A DNA stretch of 7,275 nt from Halomonas halophila (lineage in GTDB: Bacteria > Pseudomonadota > Gammaproteobacteria > Pseudomonadales > Halomonadaceae). The translations under genes were made by a program, and so were the position numbers. Position 1 is the stretch's first letter. The number at the start of each line of letters is the position of its first letter. A model generated the notes under the pieces. It worked only from the letters and a program-made list of their open reading frames with translations, did no database searches and had not been told where the DNA came from. Where the stretch lies: NCBI GenBank assembly GCA_002433675.1, contig DJIP01000173.1:1-7275 (forward strand). Direction: 5' to 3'. Shown here one piece after another: positions 1-7,275 of the stretch.

Positions 1-777
<777 letters not shown>

Positions 778-781
<4 letters not shown>

Positions 782-1446
782 GTCAGGCGATGTCCCCGGC
801 CCTGCAGCAGCGCCTGCACGAGCGCTTGAGCGAGGGCCTTGCCGCCCTCGAGATTGCGGTCACCTCCGCCCAGCTCGACCAGCTGCTGGCCCTGGTGGGT
901 CTGTTGCACAAGTGGAACCGGGCCTATAACCTCACGGCGGTACGCGACCCGCTGGACATGGTCTCTCGCCACGTGCTCGACAGCGCCGCGGTGCTGCCCT
1001 GGGTCAAGGGCCCGCGGGTGCTCGACGTGGGCGCGGGGCCTGGCCTGCCAGGTCTGGTGCTGGCGATCCTCAACCCCGAACTCGACGTCAGCCTGCTCGA
1101 CAGCAACGGCAAGAAGGTACGCTTTCAGCGTCAGGCGGTGATGGAGCTCGGGCTTGCCCGGGTGACCCCGATCCAGGCGCGAGTGGAAGCCTATACCCCG
1201 GCCGACGGCGGGTTCGATCAACTGATCTCGCGGGCTTTTGCCAGCCTCGAGGACTTCGTCGAGCTGACACGGCCGCTGCTGGCGCCCGGTGGCCAGTGGC
1301 TGGCGATGAAGGGGCCGGCGGTGGACGGCGAGCTCGAACGCCTGGAGGACGACGTGCGCTGTGTCTCGCGCCATGCGTTGAGGGTACCGTTCGAGTCGGC
1401 GGGTCGAGAACTGGTTATGCTGGAACCCGAGGCCGGGGGCCGCTAG
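778..1446 (+). CDS. rsmG: RsmG (GidB), 16S rRNA (guanine-527-N7) methyltransferase
   Basis: SAM-dependent methyltransferase that makes m7G527 in the 530 loop of 16S rRNA; loss in other bacteria gives low-level streptomycin resistance (established for the family). The 222-residue product has family length. Visible features are the N-terminal [13 protein letters not shown] segment (residues 45-57), the glycine-rich SAM motif [12 protein letters not shown] (81-92), [12 protein letters not shown] (106-117), the SRAFASL motif (151-157) and the MKG segment (177-179). The ATG at 778 overlaps the mnmG stop by four bases. A GAGGT at 764-768, inside mnmG, serves as a plausible ribosome binding site with 9-nt spacing. 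A second in-frame ATG at residue 5 (790) has no obvious binding site. No independent promoter is visible, so it is probably cotranscribed with mnmG. Confidence 0.97.
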
Positions 1447-1521
1447 GCTCGGGCTTGGGGTTCGGTTTTCACGATTTTGCCGCCACCAGCCACCCGAGAA
1501 TTTCCACGCAAGGATGACGTC
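1447..1521 (+). other. rsmG-parA spacer with a long-range inverted repeat
   Basis: This 75-nt spacer has the arms CTCGGG (1448-1453) and CCCGAG (1493-1498). An extra TGG/CCA pairing (1456-1458 with 1490-1492) continues the stem across a 2-nt bulge. The loop is about 31 nt and T-rich, so the fold is only modestly convincing. It is not an intrinsic terminator because no T-tract follows the right arm. I see no convincing -35/-10 pair for parA. The 3' end carries the parA ribosome binding site, AAGGA at 1510-1514. Confidence 0.3.
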
Positions 1522-1524
1522 GTG
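1510..1524 (+). promoter_or_regulatory. Ribosome binding site and GTG start that fix the parA N-terminus
   Basis: AAGGA at 1510-1514 lies 7 nt before GTG at 1522. This start gives MTKIIALTNQKGGVGKT, the compact N-terminus of chromosomal ParA/Soj proteins. A longer reading from TTG at 1477 would add 15 residues (MPPPATREF...) with no family counterpart. The ATG inside the binding site (1514) reads only three codons before TGA. parB has a matching arrangement: GAGGA at 2347-2351, again 7 nt before its ATG. Confidence 0.75.
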
Positions 1525-2292
1525 ACCAAAATCATCGCCTTGACCAACCAGAAGGGTGGGGTCGGCAAGACCACCTCTGCCGTCAACCTGGCCGCCAGTC
1601 TGGCGTCGCTGGATCGCCGTGTACTGCTGGTCGATCTCGATCCTCAGGGCCACGCCACCATGGGCAGTGGCGTCGACAAGCACAGCCTCGAGGGCAGCGT
1701 GCTCGACGTCATCCTGGGCGACAAGCGTCCGGTTGAGGTCATCCTCGACTGTCCCGAGGCCGGCTACGCCCTGCTGCCCGGCAACGGCGACCTGACCGCC
1801 GCCGAGGTCGAGCTGCTCGATCGTGGTGAAGGCCGCGAGCGGGCGCTGGCCAAGGCGCTGGACGAGGTCGCCGGCGAGTACGACGTGGTGATGATCGACT
1901 GCCCACCGTCGCTGAACATGCTCACCGTCAATGCGCTGACCGCTGCCGATGGGGTACTGATACCGCTGCAGTGCGAGTTCTATGCCCTGGAAGGCCTGTC
2001 GGCGCTGCTCGATACCGTCGAGCAGATCAAGGACAGCGTGAACCCCGGCCTCGAGATCTTCGGGATCCTGCGCACCATGTTCGACGCCCGCAACAGCCTG
2101 ACCCGGGACGTCAGCAAGCAGCTGCGGGACTACTTCGGCGACGCCCTGCTCAAGACCACCATTCCACGCAACGTGCGGGTTGCCGAGGCGCCGAGTCACG
2201 GCCTGCCGGTGACCAAGTACGCACGCTTCTCGCGGGGCAGCCAGGCCCACCGGGTGCTGGCCAAGGAACTGATTCGTCGGCTGTCGCTGTAG
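1522..2292 (+). CDS. parA: ParA (Soj) chromosome-partitioning ATPase
   Basis: Deviant Walker ATPase of the ParA/MinD superfamily. With ParB and parS it segregates the origin region: ATP-bound dimers coat DNA and are released when ParB stimulates hydrolysis. From the GTG start it has 256 residues and no N-terminal DNA-binding extension, as is typical of chromosomal (type Ib-like) ParA. Visible motifs are the deviant Walker A KGGVGKTT (residues 11-18, with signature Lys11), the switch region VDLDPQGHATMGSG (37-50) and Walker B VVMIDCPPSL (122-131, Asp126). The near-C-terminal segment IPRNVRVAEAPSHGLPV matches the family. Position 44 is His where Asn is usual (DPQGN). It is followed after 66 nt by parB, with which it almost certainly forms an operon. 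Confidence 0.96.
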   Translation: MTKIIALTNQKGGVGKTTSAVNLAASLASLDRRVLLVDLDPQGHATMGSGVDKHSLEGSVLDVILGDKRPVEVILDCPEAGYALLPGNGDLTAAEVELLDRGEGRERALAKALDEVAGEYDVVMIDCPPSLNMLTVNALTAADGVLIPLQCEFYALEGLSALLDTVEQIKDSVNPGLEIFGILRTMFDARNSLTRDVSKQLRDYFGDALLKTTIPRNVRVAEAPSHGLPVTKYARFSRGSQAHRVLAKELIRRLSL

Positions 2293-2358
2293 CCCCGGCC
2301 ACAGCGGCACGGGCCAGAAATGTCGAATTTTTGAGCGTGCTGTGATGAGGATGAATCG

Positions 2359-3282
2359 ATGACGCGCAAACGCGCCCTGGGACGGGGATTGGACGCGCTG
2401 ATCGGGGCCGGTGCCCGCCGCCGCGAGAGCCTCGATCTGCCCGAGGTGGATGCCGAGCTGACGACCGATGGCGACGAAGACGCCACGGTGGTGCCGCCTC
2501 CCGCGCCGGAGGAACGCCTGGAGCGCCTGCCGCTGGGGCAGCTCAGCCGCGGTCGCTACCAGCCGAGGCGCGATATCCAGCCCGAGGCGCTGGAGGAGCT
2601 GGCCGACTCGATCCGCGCCCAGGGCGTGATGCAGCCCATCGTGGTGCGTCCGATCGGTCCCGACCGCTATGAAATCATCGCCGGTGAACGCCGCTGGCGG
2701 GCCTCCCAGCTGGCCGAGCTGGACGTCATCCCGGCGGTGATCCGCGAGGTGACCGACGAGGTGGCCCTGGCGCTGGCGCTGATCGAGAACATCCAGCGCG
2801 AGAACCTCAACCCGGTGGAGGAGGCGCTGGCCCTCAAGCGTCTGCTCGACGAATTCGAACTGACCCAGCAGCAGGTCGCCGACGCCGTGGGCCGCTCGCG
2901 TACCCAGGTGACCAACCTGCTACGCCTGCTGGCGCTGGACCCCGAGGTGCAGACGCTGCTCGAACGCGGTGACCTGGACATGGGCCATGCCCGCGCCCTG
3001 TTGACCCTGCCGGCGGCCAAGCAGCGCAAGGCAGCCCACGAGGTGGTCAACAAGGACCTGACCGTGCGCGCCACCGAGGCGCTGGTCAAGCAGCTGGCCA
3101 ATGGCAAGCCAAAGGCCGCCAAGACGGCGCCGAATCAGGATGTGGCCCGGCTGGAGACCCGCCTGGCGGATCTGCTCGGCGCACCGGTCAAGATCAGCCA
3201 CGGCAAGGCCGGCAAGGGCAAGGTCACCATCCAGTACTCGAGCCTCGACGAACTCGACGGCATCCTGGGCCACATCCGCTGA
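2359..3282 (+). CDS. parB: ParB (Spo0J) chromosome-partitioning CTPase and parS-binding protein
   Basis: ParB binds parS sites near the origin, loads as a CTP-dependent sliding clamp and stimulates ParA. The 307-residue product shows the expected order. An N-terminal basic ParA-stimulating peptide, KRALGRGLDALIG, lies at residues 4-16. An acidic/proline-rich linker follows (about 25-52), then the ParB/Srx-type CTP-binding domain with GERRWRAS (109-116) and ENIQRENLNPVEEA (143-156). A helix-turn-helix spans about 168-190 (LTQQQVADAVGRSRTQVTNL), and a C-terminal dimerisation domain about 258-307. A Lys/Ala-rich linker (about 247-258) separates the last two. The ATG is preceded by GAGGA (2347-2351). 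A terminator follows 57 nt after the stop. No full parS site was found in this window. Confidence 0.97.
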   Translation: MTRKRALGRGLDALIGAGARRRESLDLPEVDAELTTDGDEDATVVPPPAPEERLERLPLGQLSRGRYQPRRDIQPEALEELADSIRAQGVMQPIVVRPIGPDRYEIIAGERRWRASQLAELDVIPAVIREVTDEVALALALIENIQRENLNPVEEALALKRLLDEFELTQQQVADAVGRSRTQVTNLLRLLALDPEVQTLLERGDLDMGHARALLTLPAAKQRKAAHEVVNKDLTVRATEALVKQLANGKPKAAKTAPNQDVARLETRLADLLGAPVKISHGKAGKGKVTIQYSSLDELDGILGHIR

Positions 3283-3338
3283 GCGGCGACGACCAGAAAC
3301 AGCGACCGGGTTGCTCGGATCAGCGTAGTAAACCACTT

Positions 3339-3366
3339 AGGTCGCTAATCACTTTAGCGGCCTTTT
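3339..3366 (+). terminator. Rho-independent terminator after parB
   Basis: The arms GGTCGCTAA (3340-3348) and TTAGCGGCC (3354-3362) form a 9-bp stem with one T-G wobble around the 5-nt loop TCACT. A3339-T3363 can add a tenth pair. Four T's follow directly (3363-3366). It lies 57 nt after the parB stop and about 55 nt before the atp promoter, so it should end the mnmG-rsmG-parAB transcript and insulate the ATP synthase operon. The opposite strand lacks a T-tract, so it looks unidirectional. Confidence 0.85.
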
Positions 3367-3395
3367 CTCCGCATTTGGTCGTAAGCCAGCGCGAA

Positions 3396-3413
3396 GTGAC
3401 GACAAATCGTCAC
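3396..3413. repeat. Perfect inverted repeat just upstream of the atp promoter
   Basis: GTGACGA (3396-3402) and TCGTCAC (3407-3413) are exact reverse complements around CAAA. The repeat ends 8 nt before the -35 element of the atp promoter. It could be a binding site for a dimeric regulator or a weak second terminator stem (TTT at 3417-3419). I recognise no specific regulator consensus. Confidence 0.6.
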
Positions 3414-3421
3414 GTCTTTGG

Positions 3422-3450
3422 TTGAAGCCGTTAGGGGGCTTCCCTATAAT
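3422..3450 (+). promoter_or_regulatory. Sigma70-type promoter of the atp operon
   Basis: The -35 element TTGAAG (3422-3427, 4 of 6 to TTGACA) is followed by exactly 17 nt and a perfect -10 TATAAT (3445-3450). Transcription should start near 3457. The six bases after the -10 element are CGCGCC, a GC-rich discriminator of the kind associated with control by ppGpp and DksA or by growth rate. Position after the parB terminator and before atpI matches the main atp promoter of related bacteria. Confidence 0.85.
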
Positions 3451-3456
3451 CGCGCC

Positions 3457-3533
3457 GGAGTCTGCCGGTGGTCTGTTGCCGGCGATCACGATGGATGACG
3501 AGTTCGCGCCAAGAGGCGCGTCGGGAGAGACAC
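3457..3533 (+). promoter_or_regulatory. Structured 5' leader of the atp operon
   Basis: From the predicted start to the chosen atpI codon the leader is about 77 nt. It holds two local hairpins: GCCGG (3464-3468) with CCGGC (3479-3483), extendable by a T-G wobble, and a perfect 6-bp CGCGCC (3505-3510) with GGCGCG (3515-3520) around AAGA. The second ends two bases before GGGAG (3523-3527), the likely atpI ribosome binding site, so it may limit access to it. If atpI starts at ATG 3495, the second hairpin lies in coding sequence. Confidence 0.5.
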
Positions 3534-4797
<1,264 letters not shown>

Positions 4798-4809
4798 CGG
4801 TTTCGCTTC

Positions 4810-4834
4810 AACCCTAAACCCTTAACCCTAACCC
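4810..4834. repeat. Telomere-like C-rich tract and minus-strand G-quadruplex motif
   Basis: Within the atpB-atpE spacer, four CCC runs (4812-4814, 4819-4821, 4826-4828, 4832-4834) are separated by TAAA, TTAA and TAA, resembling degenerate CCCTAA telomeric units. On the minus strand this reads as GGG runs with loops of 3, 4 and 4 nt, satisfying the standard four-run quadruplex pattern. The minus strand is the template for the atp mRNA, so the RNA itself is C-rich. The match is to the sequence pattern only; folding is not shown. Confidence 0.6.
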
Positions 4835-4849
4835 ACTGATAAACCTTAG

Positions 4850-5159
<310 letters not shown>

Positions 5160-5163
<4 letters not shown>

Positions 5164-5176
5164 CCAAACCCGTAAC
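5160..5176. repeat. Second copy of the AACCC-rich motif, upstream of atpF
   Basis: AACCCCAAACCCGTAAC here matches AACCCTAAACCCTTAAC at 4810-4826 in 15 of 17 positions. This copy lies 15 nt before the atpF start, overlaps the right arm of the outer hairpin stem and has only two CCC/CCCC runs, so it cannot form the four-run quadruplex pattern. Confidence 0.5.
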
Positions 5177-5191
5177 GCGAGAGGTGCTGGC

Positions 5192-5662
5192 GTGAACCTG
5201 AACCTTACCCTAGTCGGCCAGGCTATCGCCTTTGCGTTCTTCGTCTGGTTCTGCATGAAGTTTATATGGCCGCCGGTCATGCAAGCGCTGCAGGAACGCC
5301 AGAAGAAGATCGCCGATGGTCTGGATGCTGCCAGCCGTGCGGCGCGTGATCTCGAGGTGGCCGAGAAAGAGGCCGACGAGACCCTGCGCAAGAGCAAGCA
5401 AGAGGCGGCCGAGATCCTGGAACAGGCCCAGAAACAGGCCAACCAGAAGCTCGAGCAGGCACGCGAAGACGCCCGCCTTGAAGGCGAGCGCATGATTGCC
5501 AAGGCCAAGTCCGAGATCGAGCAGGAAGTGGCACGCGCGAAGGAAGACCTGCGCGCACAGGTGTCCCGTCTGGCGGTCCTGGGCGCTGAGCGAATCCTGG
5601 AGTCCTCCATCGACGAGAAGCAGCATGCTGCCATCGTCGACAAACTCGCCAAAGAGCTCTGA
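5192..5662 (+). CDS. atpF: AtpF, F1Fo ATP synthase subunit b
   Basis: Peripheral-stalk subunit; a dimer anchors F1 to subunit a in the membrane. The 156-residue length is the same as E. coli b and the alignment is direct. Residues 1-24 ([20 protein letters not shown] onward) form the single membrane helix. [19 protein letters not shown] (26-44) includes Arg36, at the position of E. coli Arg36. Residues from about 35 to 125 are a highly charged Ala/Glu/Lys-rich helix expected to form the dimeric coiled coil. The C-terminal delta-binding part contains [15 protein letters not shown]. The start is GTG, supported by GAGAGG (5179-5184) at 7-nt spacing and by the MNLN start shared with E. coli. Its stop overlaps the atpH ribosome binding region. 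Confidence 0.97.
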   Translation: MNLNLTLVGQAIAFAFFVWFCMKFIWPPVMQALQERQKKIADGLDAASRAARDLEVAEKEADETLRKSKQEAAEILEQAQKQANQKLEQAREDARLEGERMIAKAKSEIEQEVARAKEDLRAQVSRLAVLGAERILESSIDEKQHAAIVDKLAKEL

Positions 5663-5668
5663 GGAGGT
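5661..5668 (+). promoter_or_regulatory. Strong Shine-Dalgarno of atpH overlapping the atpF stop
   Basis: GAGGAGGT (5661-5668) contains a near-complete anti-16S match and begins inside the atpF TGA (5660-5662), 5 nt before the atpH ATG at 5674. Ribosomes terminating on atpF would be positioned to reinitiate at once, suggesting coupled synthesis of b and delta. Confidence 0.75.
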
Positions 5669-5673
5669 GCCCC

Positions 5674-6213
5674 ATGGCGGAAACGTCAACTATCGCTCGC
5701 CCGTACGCCAAGGCTGCCTTTGAGCACGCCGTGGCCAAGGACGCGCTCGACGAATGGTCCGGCATGCTGGCCAGGGTCGCGCAGATCGTCGGCGACGACG
5801 ACATGCGCGCCCAGGTGCTCGGCAATCCCAAGCTGTCCAGCGCACAGAAGGCTGATGTTGTCGTCGACGTCTGTGGTGACGCCGTCAATGACGACCTCAA
5901 GAACTTCGTTCGTCTGGTCGGCCAGAAGGGTCGCCTGGCGGCGCTCGGCGGCATCGCCGAGCAGTTCGAGGTGCTCAAGGCCCAGCAGGAAAAGCGGGTA
6001 GAGGTGGAAATCGTCTCCGCCTTCCCGCTGGCCGAAGCCCAGGAACAATCGCTCGCGAGTGCACTGGCCAAGCGTCTGAACCGCGAAATCTCCATTACCA
6101 CTCAGGTGGACAAGACGCTTCTGGGCGGCGTGATCCTGCGTGCCGGCGACACCGTCATCGACGGTTCGGTACGTGGTCGATTGAACCGCCTCCAGGAAGC
6201 CCTTTCCGCCTGA
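5674..6213 (+). CDS. atpH: AtpH, F1Fo ATP synthase subunit delta
   Basis: Connects the top of F1 (alpha N-termini) to the C-termini of the b dimer. The 179-residue product is close to the E. coli length of 177. The N-terminal six-helix domain begins with the family-typical [14 protein letters not shown] (6-19); NPKLSSAQK (51-59) and [14 protein letters not shown] (75-88) follow. The C-terminal delta signature, [20 protein letters not shown] (149-168), is intact. It starts 11 nt after the atpF stop, with a strong ribosome binding site, and is followed 16 nt later by atpA. Confidence 0.96.
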   Translation: MAETSTIARPYAKAAFEHAVAKDALDEWSGMLARVAQIVGDDDMRAQVLGNPKLSSAQKADVVVDVCGDAVNDDLKNFVRLVGQKGRLAALGGIAEQFEVLKAQQEKRVEVEIVSAFPLAEAQEQSLASALAKRLNREISITTQVDKTLLGGVILRAGDTVIDGSVRGRLNRLQEALSA

Positions 6214-6229
6214 GTCTGAGGGACATGGC

Positions 6230-7275
6230 ATGCAGCAACTGAATCCTTCCGAGATCAGCGACATCATCAAGCAGCGTATCGAGAAGCTTGACGTCGCATC
6301 TGAAGCCCGTAATCAGGGCACGATCGTCAGCGTATCTGACGGTATCGTGCAGATTCACGGCCTCGCCGACGCAATGTTCGGTGAGATGATCGAATTCCCC
6401 GGCGGCATCTTCGGGATGACCCTGAACCTCGAGCGCGACAACGTCGGTGCCGTGGTACTGGGTGATTACCTGCAGCTGGAAGAGGGCATGACTGCCCAGT
6501 GTACCGGCCGCATCCTCGAGGTGCCGGTGGGTCCCGAACTGCGCGGCCGTGTGGTCGACGCCCTCGGTAACCCCATCGACGGCAAGGGCGACCTGGGCAC
6601 CAAGGAAACCGACGCGGTCGAGAAGGTCGCGCCTGGCGTCATCACTCGTCAGTCCGTCGACGAGCCGATCCAGACCGGTTTCAAGTCCATCGATGCCATG
6701 GTGCCGATCGGCCGCGGTCAGCGTGAGCTGATCATCGGCGACCGTCAGATCGGTAAGTCGGCGATCGCCATCGACGCGATCATCAACCAGAAGGGCACCG
6801 GCGTCACCTGTGTCTACGTGGCCATCGGTCAGAAGCAGTCGACCATCGCCAACGTGGTGCGCAAGCTCGAAGAGCACGGCGCCATGGAGCACACCATCGT
6901 GGTCGCCGCCGGCGCCGCCGATCCTGCTCCGATGCAGTTCCTCGCCGCCTACTCCGGCTGCACCATGGGCGAGTACTTCCGCGACCGTGGTGAAGACGCA
7001 CTGATCGTCTATGACGATCTGTCCAAGCAGGCCGTGGCCTACCGCCAGGTGTCCCTGCTGCTGCGTCGTCCGCCGGGCCGTGAAGCCTTCCCCGGCGACG
7101 TCTTCTACCTCCACTCCCGTCTGCTCGAGCGTGCCGCGCGTGTCAACGCCGACTACGTCGAGAAGTTCACCAACGGTGAAGTGAAGGGCAAGACCGGCTC
7201 GCTGACCGCACTGCCGATCATCGAGACCCAGGCCGGTGACGTGTCTGCCTTCGTTCCGACCAACGTGATCTCGAT
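6230..7275 (+). CDS. atpA: AtpA, F1Fo ATP synthase subunit alpha, N-terminal part
   Basis: Alpha subunit of the F1 hexamer, carrying the non-catalytic nucleotide sites and contributing the arginine finger to catalytic sites. The window has 348 codons of a protein usually about 513 residues long; the rest lies beyond the right edge. The start [17 protein letters not shown] matches family N-termini and is supported by GAGGGA (6218-6223). The out-of-frame ATG at 6225 stops after five codons. The N-terminal beta-barrel contains [15 protein letters not shown] (31-45). The P-loop is GDRQIGKS (170-177), Walker B is DALIVYDD (256-263), and [20 protein letters not shown] (279-298) and [17 protein letters not shown] (321-337) are strongly conserved. 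No frameshift is seen. Gamma, beta and epsilon genes would be expected downstream. Confidence 0.98.
   Translation, partial: MQQLNPSEISDIIKQRIEKLDVASEARNQGTIVSVSDGIVQIHGLADAMFGEMIEFPGGIFGMTLNLERDNVGAVVLGDYLQLEEGMTAQCTGRILEVPVGPELRGRVVDALGNPIDGKGDLGTKETDAVEKVAPGVITRQSVDEPIQTGFKSIDAMVPIGRGQRELIIGDRQIGKSAIAIDAIINQKGTGVTCVYVAIGQKQSTIANVVRKLEEHGAMEHTIVVAAGAADPAPMQFLAAYSGCTMGEYFRDRGEDALIVYDDLSKQAVAYRQVSLLLRRPPGREAFPGDVFYLHSRLLERAARVNADYVEKFTNGEVKGKTGSLTALPIIETQAGDVSAFVPTNVIS

Noticed and set aside
1502..2171. Ten-base repeat TTCCACGCAA before parA (1502-1511) and within parA (2162-2171)
   Set aside because: The second copy encodes conserved Pro-Arg-Asn residues of ParA and neither copy completes a palindrome, so it is probably coincidence.
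5277..6101. 274-codon minus-strand open frame opposite atpF/atpH
   Set aside because: It is antisense to two certain genes, with low-complexity Ser/Arg/Ala composition and no recognisable domain.
6155..7114. 319-codon minus-strand open frame opposite atpH/atpA
   Set aside because: It mirrors conserved AtpA codons and its His/Asp/Val-rich composition is typical of antisense shadow frames.

Overview
The window is a piece of ordinary core chromosome from a high-GC gammaproteobacterium. Protein wording and gene order suggest a Halomonas-like member of the Halomonadaceae/Oceanospirillales, but this placement is by recognition only. All ten genes lie on the + strand. The order mnmG-rsmG-parA-parB-atpI-atpB-atpE-atpF-atpH-atpA is the classical origin-proximal arrangement of gammaproteobacteria such as Pseudomonas. 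No mobile element, CRISPR array, tRNA, rRNA or phage gene is visible, and I found no undescribed multi-gene system.

Positions 1-3366 hold the end of the tRNA-modification/16S-methylation pair (mnmG, cut by the left edge, and rsmG, overlapping by ATGA), then the chromosome-partition pair parA and parB. This block closes with a clear intrinsic terminator at 3339-3366.

Positions 3283-3533 form the largest intergenic stretch (about 250 bp). It contains the terminator, a perfect 7-bp inverted repeat, a sigma70-type promoter with a perfect TATAAT and 17-bp spacing, and a leader of about 77 nt with two GC-rich hairpins ahead of atpI.

Positions 3534-7275 hold the F1Fo ATP synthase operon: atpI (assembly factor), the Fo genes atpB (a), atpE (c) and atpF (b), then the F1 genes atpH (delta) and atpA (alpha, cut by the right edge). 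The gamma, beta and epsilon genes would be expected just beyond the window. The c subunit has Asp61 in a proton-type context.

The most interesting non-coding signals surround atpE, whose product is needed at about ten copies per enzyme. Upstream is a G-poor leader resembling the known E. coli atpE translational enhancer, with a telomere-like C-rich tract that makes a four-run G-quadruplex motif on the opposite strand. Downstream is a nested hairpin without a U-tract. A 17-nt motif (15 of 17 identical) occurs in both spacers flanking atpE.
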